From NCBI GenBank assembly GCA_947247005.1, contig OX365954.1, forward strand, positions 5,534,001-5,598,000: a stretch of DNA of 64,000 nt. Reading direction: 5' to 3'. Positions 36,105 to 49,375 of the stretch are shown here, piece after piece. Within the stretch, counting starts at the first letter, position 1. Every line of letters starts with the position of its first letter. Under the pieces are notes generated by a model that did not search any database, was not told the DNA's origin, and was given only the letters and a program-made list of their open reading frames with translations. The position numbers and the translations under genes are program-made. Source of the DNA: Spisula solida. Taxonomy: Eukaryota > Mollusca > Bivalvia > Venerida > Mactridae.

Positions 36105-37464
36105 AACGGTTAGGCCACTATCTTGTGTACGGAAGGGTTATGTCATTATCTTGTTAACCGAAGGATTAAGTCATTACCTTGTTAACGGAAGGGTTTTGTT
36201 ACTATCTTGTTAACATAAGAGTTATGTCATAATCGTGTTAACAGGAGGGTTATGTCATTATCTTGTTAACTAGAGGACTATGTCACTATCTTGTTAATGG
36301 AAGGATTATGTCACTATCTTGTTAACATAAGGGTTATGCCACTATCTTTTTAACGGAAGGGTTATATCACTATTTTGTTAACGGAATGCTTATGTAATTA
36401 CTTGGTTAATGGACGGGTTATGCCGCTATCTTGTAAACGTAAGGGTTATACCAATATCTTGTTAACGGTATGTTGATGTCACTATTTCGTTAACGGAATG
36501 GTTATGACAATATCTTGTTAACTGAATGGTTATGGCACTATATTGTTAACGGAATGGTTATGTAATTATCTTGTTAAAGGACGGGTTATGTCACTATCTT
36601 CTTAGCAAAATGTTTATGTCAATATCTTGTTAACGGAATGGTTATGCCACTATCTTGTTAAATGACGGGTTATGTCACTATCTTGTTAACAGAATGTCAA
36701 CGGGCAGGTTATATCACTTTCTTGTTAACGGAAGGGTTATATTACTATCTTGTCCATGGAAGGGTTATATCATTATCTTGATACCGAAATGGTAATGTCA
36801 CTATCTTGCTACCGGAAGGGTAATGTCACTAGCAGATTAACGGAATGAATTGTTACTATCTTGTTAACGGAAGGATAATGTCACTATCTTGTTTACATAA
36901 GGGTTATGTCACTATCTTGTTAACATAAGGGTTATGTCACTATCTTGTTGCCGGAAGGGATATATCACTATCTTGTCAACGGAAGGGTAATATCATCATC
37001 TTGATACCGGATTGGTAATGTCACTATCTTGTTACCGGAAGGGTAATATCACTATCTTGTCAACGGGCGGGTTATATCATTATCTTGATACCAGAAGGGT
37101 AATGTTATTATCTTGCTACCGGAAGGGTAATGTCACTAGCAGGTTAACGGAATGAATTTGTTACTATCTTGTTAACGGAAGGATTATGTCGCTATCTTGT
37201 TACCGGAAGGGTAATATCACTATCTTGTCAACGGGCGGGTTATATCATTATCTTGATACCAGAAGGGTAATGTTATTATCTTGATACCGGAAGGGTAATG
37301 TCACTAGCAGGTTAACGGAATGAATCTGTTACTATCTTGTTAACGGAAGGATTATGTCGCTATCTTGTTAACAGGAGGGTTATGTCATTATCTTTTTAAT
37401 GGAAGGATTATGTCACTATCTTGTTAACAGAAGGGTTATGTCATTATCTTGTTAACAGTTAAAT

Positions 37465-38265
37465 AAGCGGGTTTAGCTCAGTGGTAACGCACTGGACTGG
37501 CAATCCAGAGGTCGTGGGTTCAATCCCTGGCATCGGAACTTAACATTTCTGAAATATTTATAATATTTCCCGCTATATCTGGCCGTGTGGTCTGCAAAGT
37601 ATCTGGAAGTGCCAGGAAGCTGTGTATCGGTGCTATACACCGGGCACATTAAAGAACCAGGCTGTCTGTATGTATGTGTAATTATTTAGGCCTTTCGGTC
37701 AAGGATAACCCATGAAAGTGCAAGCACTTATTTCCAATGGGGTCCTGTTTTTTGCTGAAGGGACAGCGAGTAGAAGAAAGAGTTGTGATACAAGGAATCC
37801 GGGTGCGTTACCCTAGCTCCGAATAGACTCCCTGGTTCTTTAACGTGTCCGATGCATAGCACCGATACACGCGAGACTACCTCCGGGTTTTCAACCAGTT
37901 CATCTCTAGTTGTGTGGGAAAAACTGAAAAGCGTTCCAGAAATGACCAAGTGTCCCGGCCGAAATTCGAACCAGGGACCTCTCGATCAGTAGTCAAATGC
38001 GTTATCCACTCGACCACCCATGCCACCCCTATTCGAAATAAGAGCTAGGCGCACCTCTGCAGCGCCGGACATGCCTGTATCTAATGTCTCTCTCTCCCTT
38101 CAGGGGCTTTCTCTCAGTCTGTCCCTCTGATCAGACCATGCTGTATCTGCACTGGTAGAGGATGTACCAGCGCCCTTGTGGCTGCAACATGGGTAAAGTG
38201 CATTTGAACGTGCGTTCGCATGAAAAGGGCGCTATATAAATCTGGTATAAAAAATATAAAAACAA
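37465..38265 (+). repeat. tRNA-derived SINE, split by a second SINE
   Basis: The head 37468-37538 folds like a tRNA (TTAGCTCAGTGGTAACGC A box, GGGTTCAATCCCTGG B box, anticodon-stem loop CTGGCAA). The body includes CACATTAAAGAACCAGG. After the inserted SINE the body resumes near 38034 (ATTCGAAATAAGAGC) and ends with GGGCGCTATATAAATCTGG and an A-rich tail at 38265. Its head is intact enough to be mistaken for a tRNA gene. Confidence 0.8.
37679..38028 (-). repeat. SINE inserted in the 37465 SINE
   Basis: Reads from a tRNA-like head at 38028 (minus strand GGTGGTCGAGTGGATAACGC, B box GGTTCGAATT) to a GTAATTATTTAGGCC-side end at 37679. Same family as 21184-21440, with the same orientation. Confidence 0.8.
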
Positions 38266-38510
38266 ACATAAAAAAACAAACAAAAAAACAGGAGGGTTAT
38301 GTCTTTTTAACGGAAGGGTTATGCCACTATCTTGTTAAAGGAATAGTTATGTCTCTATTTGTTAACGGAATGGTTATGCCACTATCTTGTTTACGGAATG
38401 GTTATGCCATTATCTTGTTAACGGACGGGTTATGTCATTATCTTGTTAACGGACGGGTTATGTCATTATCTTGTTAACGGAATGGATATATTAGAATCTT
38501 GTTGACTGAC

Positions 38511-41500
38511 GGATTAGATCTTTGTCGCATTCACTTACGGGGGAATGGATGTATATTGTTGACTAATGTGTACTATCATAATCGTGATAAATATACACTA
38601 AACGACTACATTTTGCAATAACCAAGGAATGAGTTGACAAGTTTCTTAACAAATTACATATCATTAGCTATACTTGAATGATATAATTTGCATCTCGTTT
38701 TGAAAATGAGTTAGCGAACTTCATGAGTATTATATTAATGATCCAATTTAAAATAAGTATGAAATTTTAAATTTCTGACTCCCTGGTTTGAATGAATAAG
38801 CGTATTTTGTTGAAAAAGTAAATATTTTTATTCGATACATGACTAGTACAGATTGTGGAATATACAAATTGGCAAAGCGGATCAGTTCATCTTTGTAATC
38901 CATGCTATATGATGTTATGTGTGATGTTAGCTAGGTGTTATTACAAATAAGCAATTTGGTTAATTATTGGTGTTCGTTACAATGTTGCTTTACATGATTA
39001 TTGATGATAAAAGAATATTTAATAAGTTCCATGTTTAATATGACAACAACATTTAAAGGATGGCTGGGGCGTAGCGGTACTTGGACCACATTGGAAACTT
39101 GAAACTTAAAGCACTAGTCTTGCCTTTTCGACGGTGGCGTCTATTACGGGTTTAAAGTATACCCACCACCCGATTTCTCAATGTCGTAAGGAACTACCAT
39201 GTGTCTAGCACATATCTTCATCTTAACTCCTTCGTCTTTCATAGATGAGATTAAGAAATCGCAATAATGAATCCCCTTCACCCGGAAAGGACAGATAACA
39301 TTATGTAGGAAGGTCTTTAAAAAGGTACAAATTGTACTTCAAAAGCCGAGAGATTAAACGTAACGATGGCAGTCGCCATCTATCTAAAATTCTGTTAAAT
39401 AAATTAGAATTACACCCCCAATAACACGTAACAATCCCTATAAAGCACTTTTATTTTTTTTATTTAGACGCGAATTATGTACTATAAGGCTTGGTTGGCG
39501 TGTTAAATACACATCACGTATGCATGGTTTGTTTGCTTTAAAGCAGATGAGGCCTACATATGTGATAGTCGCAACATCAAATTGATGTAGTATGTCGGAG
39601 CCGAGTTATGAGATAGATTCCTGCGTTTCCGTATACGTATAACCGGAGGATTGTATTTGAAGATAACGGGTGTATTATCTGTGTTATACAGACTATCTTA
39701 TATATCACACAGGGGTCTGGGTCTTCATTAGCAATACATATGACCAATGCGGCGTTTAATCAAAGCACTTGAATTATCAATCTGACTAAAGTACGCGATG
39801 TTCCGAACCCCGAAGCCAGTTTGCAGTTCCGCCATCGCGTTTACTTGAAGGAGATGCTCTCTATGAGATCGTAACATTGAATATACGCAAATCTTAAACT
39901 TTCACAAAGTTTAATTTTTATAATATTCTACAACTTCTAATAATGGAAAAGACATATTTCGCATGAGTTCATTAACTGCTATGTTTTACTGGATCAAAAA
40001 TCTTATCATAACTTAAGTCTGTTGGAAAACAGTGCTGATGTGTATGAATACTTTGAACACTCAATGTATCCCGAATATTATGTAAACCAGTTAACATGCA
40101 TGTCTTGGATGGACAAAAGGCTGAAATAATGATTTAATTCTGTTTCAGACAAGGTTCATGAATGGCTACATTTGGCCCTGTGTTTTTTCCTAAACGATAA
40201 TTATAATTGCATGTTCTATAAATCTAATAACTATACGCTGCCATTTAAAGACCTAAGCATGCATATCAAAATTTGCCTCCTAATCTACAGACAAATCTAC
40301 TACACAAGCTTTGGTGCAATATGTATTAAACTCCTATAATCACCAAGAAAACACGGGATTATTCTTCAATTTAAGGGGAAAATAAAAGACACAGTTTTTT
40401 AACTAAAAATGGTAAAAATATTTAAGTTTTCAACAAAGATGCTTTGTGAATACCAGTTCAGGAAAACTAGTTAGATGAATCTGCCGCCGAGTAATTGTAA
40501 ACGTTTGAAAAACGGCGTAAATTCCACAAGAACAATAATTTACTCTGCGGGTACCTTTCTGGTTCCCAGAACCCTGTGGTTCCCAGACCCATGTGGTTCC
40601 CAGACCACTGTGGTTCCCAGACCCCTGTGGTTCCCAGACCCCTGTGGTAATGTTAATGTATGTCGCTTGATTCAATATTTTGACTCCTGTTTCCTTTAAC
40701 CGTTTGCTGTGTGACAAAAAAGGAATGGATTAATTTGTTAAGATTTAGCGTACAGTGACGCCCTCATTTTTCGTGTGTTTCAATCTTTTTTGTTATTAAT
40801 GTCATCAGAAATGAAAATTAATTTCTTTATTTTGTTGATGTAGCTTTAGAAAGGCTTAACATTATTCAACGGGATAGTGGCTCAAATGGCCAGGTGGACC
40901 TATTAAGGTTTGGAATATTTTTATTTCGTAAAGTTGGTGCTAATTTAATTGTATAATGAGTGAAAATATTTTTATCCATCGGTGGTTGTTCCGTTTAAGG
41001 GCTTAAATACATTACTTTAGCCAAAACATCTAATTTCCATAAAATACGTTGCGAGAAAGCGCAAACTTGTCACCCTAGCTCCTCTCACAATCGAAGTAAC
41101 TTATCAGTACTAAAAACGGTTGGACACTATTACAGAGTTCCGCATGGTGTGTGTTTGTTTGTGCGTGTTCTGCCATTAACAAACACGTTGTTGATGCAAA
41201 CTGTCTGTACATACTTCTTATTTAAAACGTGTTTGTGATAACATTATCAACATTATCACAGATCGAAGGATTTTTATCATAAACTTCGTCAGTAACACAA
41301 AACGTTTTCTGTCTAATACGCTTAACATCCAATGGTTTCTAGCTTGGAGGACTGTAATAAGCCTGTTGAAGTCTGGTATGTAGACGTGTTTAAGTTCCGT
41401 AATTTTGTATAGTAATTATAGCAGTGCTGTGACGATCCTACTGTTTCATATAAACTATCTGGTTACGTTTCATTTTTGAATTCCCAGGTTCGAAATTGTA

Positions 41501-44197
41501 TTTGAATTAAACCATGTGTTGTATTAGTATATTTCATATGGTCTGCATGCTTTATTAAAATTATTATTCCGAATGATACAGGATATACGGGTAAACTAGT
41601 AGTATTGGTAGTACCAATGATAGTAGCAGCTATAGCAACACCAGCAGAAATAACATGATAATCTGTAACGTCCGTCCGTCTGTCTCAGTCGATCTCAAAC
41701 AATAACTACAGTAATGTCCGTAACTACGACAACAATAATATCAGAAACAGTTATTAATAGCACTATCTGTAGAAATAATAGGGGAAAAACCAAAGACATT
41801 TGTAGTAACATAGTAGTAATAAAGCAGTAGTAACATTAAGCGCTCGCAATCATTACTGATAGAAATACTTTTAAAAAGCTAACCTAATATGGACACTTTT
41901 TGATTTACGTAACCTTCGGAACGATTAAAAGACAGTGCCCGAGTATGTTCTAGATTTTATGTCTTATTTCAAGGACTATTTCCGTGTTGTGTCAGTAAAA
42001 GGTATTTCACAATCGCTGCTGACGTCTTTTGCCATGTCAAATGAACACACATACACTTAATGGCAACTAATTTAAGGTCATTCACGCGATGAAATTCTTC
42101 GGGAGGTAAAGCGTTGTATGAACTGTACTTCTATAGTCAAACGCTGGCTCAAACAAATACTCGCACTCTATAAGGATTGTTATTCGTTTAGGCATAAAAA
42201 TGCACTACCTAGTGTTGACGTCAACACCAAACATTTTACTGCTTGATTTTTGTGTTTTAAGCACCTTTAAATAAGCCTGATGTTACCATATTGTTGCAAT
42301 GTTTACACACATGTGCACTGAATTTTCCTGTCGTGGGGAAAGGAATAGCTCCTGTTTACGCAACAGATTACAACACGCTAATTGATGTATGTTTAAGATT
42401 GCAATAAAATCTCAATATAGCACATCCTAGCAAGATTATGCACATTCTGCAGTTTGGGGTATAATTAGATAATTTATGCCCAAATGTCACCTCCTATTTA
42501 AAGGCCGGTGATTTAAGCTTTAGAGGTGAATAATAACTTCAGTACATCTATCTGCGAAATGATATCCTTTAATACCAGATATCAGAGAGGTACACATAAG
42601 GAACCAAGCCGGTCAAAGCAGATCAAATGGGAGGCTTTGGAGTCCCTCTCAATGCCTTTTAAAATACATGTCAAAACGGTCGCTGGAGTTGGACCGTGCA
42701 TGTTTGTTCTAGATAGTGATTGCACATGAACGTCATAATAAATGCACAATGGTATCCTCCAGTCCAGTGTTTGTTGCAGAGAGGATTTCAATGTATTTAA
42801 TGCCAGAGTTTTTTCATCCTATTTCTGAATTCTTGTTTAATATTTTTCTTCTCGAACAGCTTTGGGTTCTCTTTGTCTCATTGTTATTCTTATTCTGCTG
42901 TCAATATCAGCATTTGATGTTAGCTCTTTGTTTTTTTTCAGACTAAGTTAAACTTGAATCACAGTCTTTCAGTAATCTTTTCTGTCCCGGCTGTCCTTGG
43001 ATGACTTTTTCCCCGTTGTGTGTTCGGTGTGTTGTCGTGTGGTTATGGCCCGTTTTTTCTGTGCCAGACCGTTTAAGTTGAGAGTTGGCTTCCCTGTCCG
43101 ATATTTCATTATCTTTTTTATTTGCCATTTATAATACGTCAATCATTGCTCGACAAGATCATATGCATAAAACCATCAGAAAAAGACCACAAAGCGTACA
43201 GAGTGGACATTTTATCAGCATTGATATACAGTTTCAATCGACATCAATGGAAAGTTTACAATTTCACAAAAAATAGTCCAACTGTATTTCGCAATAAGGC
43301 ATACTAAGTGTTCATTCGCTCTTAAGTGCCAACTGGTACATACATGTAGGGATCGCGTTTATGGAGGTCATTACAGAATTGCAAATTGTGTTTGACATAA
43401 TATCATACCGTTAGTTACAATATATTGACAAACAATGACGCTTCTAGAATCAGTTCACCAGTTCGATTCATCTAGTGCAGAGCTTAAGTCTGCATTGGCT
43501 TACACTTCCAACCTTGGAAATGGATACCACTGAATCACACACTGGTGAGCGTATGTTCTAGTTTGTTTGTGTGGGATGTTGCAATATAATCGTAATTATC
43601 CTACCCGCATTTAAGCAACGAACTACTTGCGAGAATATACTAGAAATTGATAGTGTAGTACTACAATGGAAGTACCTACTGTTGGATACGTAAAACGACA
43701 ATATTTAACATTTTCATCTTATTACAATAGTAAATCCTTTTCCTTTTATATAATGCTATATATACTTACATTCGTATAAAACTAGTTTTAAACTGTCGAC
43801 TTGTGTATCATGTTTTAGTTTTCGGTTTTAAGTTTCATCAACGTGTATTTTAATGTAGCTTTCTACTGAAAAGGCGAATCATTTAAAACATACAGGTACA
43901 ATAACACGTCACGGAAAGATGATCTTAACAACAAGACCTCGCCTAAATTAAGAACGCAATTCCCAGTCCATATTCATTGTTCTGCCACTTATTTAATCTC
44001 CATATTAAGGCCACATTAATACAAATACCAGTTTACAAAGGTCCCTGCAAGGGTGGTCATATTACTGAGGTTTTACTACGGGTTAGGGTAACTGCACACA
44101 GGCATAAAATGATTTAGGACATGGGCGTCATGCAACTCTCAAAAATAACACAATCATAAACAAATAATAAACTAGAAATTCATGCATTTAGGCAAAT
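38511..44197. other. Long gene-poor stretch
   Basis: Apart from the 17-bp minisatellite at 40559 I found no exon with splice or motif support on either strand, no RNA gene and no clear mobile element. It is A+T-rich with many stops. Confidence 0.45.
40559..40648. repeat. 17-bp minisatellite, five copies
   Basis: GTGGTTCCCAGACCCCT repeats every 17 bp with few changes. Confidence 0.9.
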
Positions 44198-44795
44198 TAG
44201 GTCGAGCCTCGGCGCACGTTGAAAAAAAGCACCAGCTTAAAAGCGCCAAGTTATACCTAATCCTACCATGCATTTCACTTCAATTTGATCTTTAACCTTC
44301 AACAGTGACATTGATCTTGGCTATAGGAACCATTTCGCCTCATGCAGGTTAACATTCATGCCAAATACAAGAAAGATTGGTCAATGCAGACAAAGTTATG
44401 GGCCAGACAAGCTTCAATTTGACCTTTGACCTCCAACTGTGACCTTGACCTTGCGATAGGAATCCGGGGATCGAGCATGACACTCCGCCGAATGGAGGTT
44501 AACATTTATGCCAAATATAAGAAAGAGTGGTCAATGCATGACAAAGTTTTGACCTGGACAAGCTTCAATTTTACCTTTGACCTTCAACTGTGACCTTGAT
44601 CTCTGAGATAGGAACCTGGGGGTTTGGCATGACACTCTTCCACATGGAGGTGAACATTCATGCCAACTATAAGCAAGATTGGCTAAAGCATGACAAGGTT
44701 ATGGTCCGGACAAAATCGGACGCACGCTCGTACGCTCGCACATACACCAAAAGTGGCGACTAAGTCTCGCTCACTGCAAGCCGGCTCGACAAAAA
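44198..44795. repeat. Tandem-core element D, about 150-bp unit
   Basis: Bounded by AGGTCGAGCCTCGG and CCGGCTCGAC. Three units share GCTTCAATTTGACCTTTGAC, TGTGACCTTGACCTT, GGAGGTTAACATTCATGCC and ATGACAAAGTTATGG. The phrase TGACAAAGTTATG..CCGGACAAG also occurs in element A. Confidence 0.8.
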
Positions 44796-46022
44796 TATTA
44801 ATTAAGGCTATGTCTAAATATTATACACTGTAAGTTGTCAAAAATATATGCATTATGGTAAAGAATTAAATAAGGTTATTTTAAAGGGCCTACCACACAT
44901 GTTGATGTATTGCAAAAATAAAATAAAATTGTCAAATACTCGCATAATATTGCTATAGTTGCCTGTATATCCCTTAAACAACCACACTGACAACAAAATA
45001 ACTTGAGAAACTTTGGCATTTTGTAGTTATTTAGTATTTTTACATTAAAATTTTATAGGGTATTTTAAATACCCTATAGAATTAACACTACTATTACTTA
45101 AATTGCCTGAAATTTTTTCGCATTTGATGAAAATGAATCGAAAAAAGAACTGCATACCTCACTGATGTTTACACTGTAGTTTGTTGATGTTACAGTTCGA
45201 TCATATGTGAATTACATAATTCACAAAGCATGTTGGAAGGAAACTTAGCACATTTTTCAAAAACAAAAAACTTAGTGGGCAATATCAAGAATGGTTAAAA
45301 TTGCTTATTTGCACCAAATGTTTCATAAAGCAACCGTCAGTGGCTTTCTATTACATCAATACTTGGTTAGGTTGGAAAATCACGATATACAAAAATTTTA
45401 GCCCAATCTGTGAGGCAGCATCTTTAAAGGTAACAAACAACCAAATGCCTACGCGGACCAAAATCAGATACACTTAAGCAGTCCTGTAAAAAAACTTTGA
45501 TTTGGCTGGAAATGGTGGTATGTGTTGACAAATCAGCATTAAAATTATGTAATTGGGTTTAAATGCTTTGTACACATGTATGTGATGTACTGTATTATGT
45601 AGACAATTTTGATATTCTGGCTTAAATATGAAAGTGAAAGTAGGGTTGTTGCTAACGGACTTCGAATCAGTCCGCGCTTGTAAGAAAATATTTTCACCGC
45701 GTTTGACGAACCAAAATTTTCTAATATGATACGTAACCCCCTGATTTGTTTTCATTTTTTAGCCTATATGCTATTTCTATTGATTGTAGGATTTTGCGAG
45801 GTCTCCATGGACAAAAGTTTGACATTTTTTGGGTCAGCAATTTGTCACTTTACATTGAGTTAAAGAACAAATTTATTTGGTGGTTTGTTACCTTAACGTT
45901 GCAATAGGAATCTCGCTTACGTGTTCAAAAATATACTAGTATCAGTTTTCAGGAACAAAATTAAATTTAGTTTCGTTCACATTTGTGATAAGTTTCCCTA
46001 CACAATTTGCATAGCGCGATCA
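44796..46022. other. Intergenic, no gene seen
   Basis: Includes a small inverted TAGGGTATTTTAAATACCCTA palindrome near 45055-45079. The open frame on the minus strand at 45474-45755 has no recognisable motif or splice context. Confidence 0.4.
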
Positions 46023-46027
46023 TAGAT

Positions 46028-47623
46028 CAGGCGCGTAGCTAGCCTTGTTTAATGTGGATTCACCATCGTGTTAGGAAATTTGAAAACAATGGTGAAATTT
46101 GGGACATTATCACGGTGCTTAGTTACATTCTAAAAGCGACAATTTTAGGATCATAAATCAGCAAATAAACTCTAAAATTGACAGATTTACCAGTATTTCT
46201 TTGATATAAAGCTCAAATATAAATCAAACGAATGCACGAGACCCATTTTATTATTTTCACATAATATTTAGGTATGCTAATAGACGTCTAGTTGCACGTT
46301 CCATTTTCAGGCCAGCGAAGTTCTTTTTGAATGATAACACTGTCAACCAATGTCCATATATCTGCAGCTACTTGTATGCAAAATTGCCCGTCCAGACAGA
46401 ACTTCAGTCGTTATAGCAGAACATTTTTACCCTTCTTATACATTTGGTAATACAAAACTACTTCTCAGCTGACGCTCTGGAGACATGCATTGTGATTAGC
46501 ACAACAACGGAACGGTACGAACAGTGTCTTTGATGAAGTCGGTGTGTCACTGTGTCGTTGGAGGCGTAATGCTTTCGGCTTTGAAGGCCCCACGTCCTGT
46601 AATTCGGTTATGGCCACAGCTCTTTGCCGTACAACTCATTGTCATGGTTGCTACCCAACACCCTAGCCCTCCGTATCTGCTTCAAGTCGATAGTTTCATT
46701 CTGTGAAAGTTCAGTGGTCTAGCGCCCTGAAACACGAATCCAACAGCAACAATCCTTGAAAAGAGATGATAAAGTCGAACTCAAGGATGCTACCTATAGG
46801 CGCGCTCCTTGGTGTCTCTTTCTCGCTCAAGCACTTTAATGGTACACACAGTAGGTATATACAGTGGTTTATGTCGCTTTAAAAGTGTAGTCCGCACGAA
46901 TAGTCAATCTACATACAATAGACTGCATGCGGGTTCGGTTGCTCATTTCTTCTCTAGCAACAGGGCGTTTCCAGTCTGTTCTTGAAATACGTTTGACAGA
47001 TTGCCAGTTTGCTGCCCTGCGTTGAGTAAGTTTCTAACGAGTAGTTCAGTTCTCTGCAGGCTTACAAGATGTAATGATTCAAGTTATGGGCTTTGCAATT
47101 ACCATGACTTATGAAACTAGTTGCTATATCCGAGCTTGAACACGACGATGACAACCTGACATAGTTACTGTTATTACTGGCTCCATCGTAACCCGGTCAT
47201 GCTTCGTAGACAAATCTAACCAAACATCATATGACCCTTGGTAAACTTTAATGAACAGACCGAGCTTGTTCAGTAGTTGAAGCTTCTTGGTTAAAACCAA
47301 CAAAATCATATACTTGGTTGTACTGGGACGAGTTAGTCAAAGACTACAGCAACAACCAGACCTGCAGTATGGTAGGTTTGTAATGACACCCGTAGGCTAC
47401 AGCTTAATATATAATAAAATTATTTATTAAGTAACACGAACATTCTTGCGTAAATAATAGGCTCGATTTCTGAGGATTTTTTAAAACGCATACAATGGGA
47501 ATTTAGAATTCAGAAACGACAAAGAAGTTGTTAAAGTGTATACGAACTTTGCCTGAAAAAATACTTTTTGTCAGAACCATGTGGATTCAGCCGCGTACTC
47601 GCGTATAGGTAGCTACGCCCCTG
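46028..47623. mobile_element. 1.6-kb element with CAGGGGCGTAGC-type inverted ends
   Basis: Left end CAGGCGCGTAGCTAGCC and right end with reverse complement CAGGGGCGTAGCTACC. TAGAT flanks both sides (46023-46027 and 47624-47628), a 5-bp candidate target duplication. Sub-terminal ATGTGGATTCA is repeated at both ends in the same direction. The interior has short open frames, none recognised as a transposase. Ends of this style occur in hAT-type elements, though those usually make 8-bp duplications. Confidence 0.6.
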
Positions 47624-48155
47624 TAGATATGAGCGTTTTGCTAAATTACAAAATATTCACGTTTACTTACAAAACTTAAATGTTTTTTAAGTCATAACTA
47701 ATAACTATAACCACTGGTTTTTCAAAAATTATAGCATAAAAACGGTGATTTTGCCCATACGTTAACGGGACGAAAACCATGCGTAAACATAAAGATTCAC
47801 GCGAGAACGCGCTGTTAACGTCCAGTTTTACGTATGCTCATTTCAGGGCCTCACCGACGAAAATAAACGATTTTACAGCGTCTTATGAACTGCAATTCCC
47901 ATTTGTAACTACTAATTAATTTTCTATAAGATCTGATTAACAAATTTAAACAAACCCGCATTATCTATGTTTTCTTGGTATTTGCTGATCCCGGAAGTCG
48001 ACGCTCATAACAAAAACTGTTATGACGTCACGTTTATTTTCGCGACGTTACGTTTGTTTACGCGACGTCGCCACAAAATCTCCCGCCAAATTGTAATTAT
48101 TTCCAAATACAAACGCTTAAATTGATGTTTTGTATGCTATAATAGCGTTTACGAA

Positions 48156-48273
48156 TGCTTGTTCGTGCTATAACATCTGCAAAGTCCCTCGGGAGCGTTG
48201 GTGCCCTCGCCCTAACGGGCTTGGGCACCAACCGTCCCTCGGGACTCTGCATATGTTATAGCACGAAAAAGCA
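48156..48273. repeat. 118-bp near-perfect hairpin
   Basis: Left arm GTGCTATAACATCTGCAAAG plus TCCCTCGGGAGCGTTGGTGC is mirrored by the right arm GCACCAACCGTCCCTCGGGA plus CTCTGCATATGTTATAGCAC, around a loop of about 15 bases. Perhaps the core of a foldback MITE. Confidence 0.8.
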
Positions 48274-48423
48274 TGTTGTACTACATGTGTTTGGACTATT
48301 TTCACCATGCTACATGCACATGTAAAAGAAAACATTAAGGTATTTTCTACAAATAAGAAGCAACAATTACTGTCTTATGTACTCACAAAGGTGAAGTTTT
48401 TCAGGATCAATTTCATCTCAACC

Positions 48424-48640
48424 TTAAAACTTCTCACAGCGATCACTGTAAGCGTTGCTTGGTAAAACATTTAAGTTGTGTAGGTTGTTGGCGTACTTCA
48501 TAACGAAGCCACCGGGAAGGAGTTTGCTCGGCCGGTTGGTCATTTGTGAACACCAGACCGGGTTAATAGTCGAATATTTAGATCGAAGATACAACATAAT
48601 AGACTGGTCACCGGTTGTCCATTTGTTGACGTTCACATAC
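48424..48640 (-). CDS. Unrecognised open frame, possible exon
   Basis: About 70 codons including NVNKWTTGDQSIMLYL, WCSQMTNRPSKLLPGGFV and KYANNLHNLNVLP. Composition looks protein-like, with few rare runs. It ends in a stop at 48424. No acceptor was found upstream, where an in-frame stop lies near 48650. It may be a last exon fragment, a retrocopy or chance. No family recognised. Confidence 0.25.
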
Positions 48641-49272
48641 AATCATTTAAACAGATTGCAATGACGGTATCAGTCCATTTTGTGATATTATCAAATAGAT
48701 AAATTACCGTCCAACCCAAACATTACAAGGTCTAGAGACTACCAGTCTACAAGTAAAGCCTAATCTGTCACATGGTCCGTTTTTTAAACAAACATTATCA
48801 TTAATTTGATGCTGAATGCATTATACTATGTATGAATTATCCTGGTAGAAAAAGGCTAAGCTTACCTATGGATTACCTTAAATGAAGTCCGGTCGACAAA
48901 TTTCAGGAGGCTGATGTCAAAAAAGCCAGACTCGATATGTTGCTTATTTGTGTAAAAAATCGTCCCGTACATTATTTACAGTCTTTGTTTTGTTATTCAA
49001 ATGAACCGATTACTGGTGTGATGTGATGTACAGTCCATTGATTCAGGTCTGTCACTTGTATACAGACATTGCAATCTTTACATTATTATTTTTATTGTTT
49101 TAAACATCTTTAGTGGAGACAAAAGCAGTGGAAACCAATACCTTAATTACTAGGCGCATGCTAATACACATAATATCTATAAAATAAGACAATAATGAGA
49201 GAAATTGCAATGTTTATGTACACAATGTTGGTGTTAATTAACAAGTGACTGACCTGAATAATTGATTTATAG

Positions 49273-49375
49273 TCACGTTGATACTGACTCTGTGTGCAAC
49301 CTTTGTGGTGTTGTTACGACAACCGAGCGTGCTAATGCGTTCGTACTTCGCATTGATAGACGACCAGTTCACCGT
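49273..49375 (+). CDS. Possible orphan exon encoding a membrane segment
   Basis: Acceptor TTTATAG and donor GT|GTATGT flank 33 open codons with a hydrophobic helix then a polar stretch (LILTLCATFVVLL, SYFALIDDQFT). Its end phase does not fit the exon at 54847, so it would belong to another gene whose other exons I did not find. Confidence 0.25.

Larger units (their letters stand above)
36105..38510. repeat. 28-bp minisatellite, interrupted by nested SINEs
   Basis: The unit GGAAGGGTTATGTCACTATC plus TTGTTAAC repeats from about 36105 to 37458 and again from 38285 to 38510, with base changes. Between about 36780 and 37330 a multi-unit block containing GTCACTAGCAGGTTAACGGA recurs three times, a higher-order structure. 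One array was split by the SINE insertion at 37465-38265. Confidence 0.93.

Noticed and set aside
37468..37538. A functional tRNA gene
   Set aside because: The tRNA-like fold runs straight into a SINE body with AAAGAACC and TATAAAT-type tail motifs, and the apparent anticodon GGC is unusual for eukaryotic alanine tRNA. It is the SINE head.
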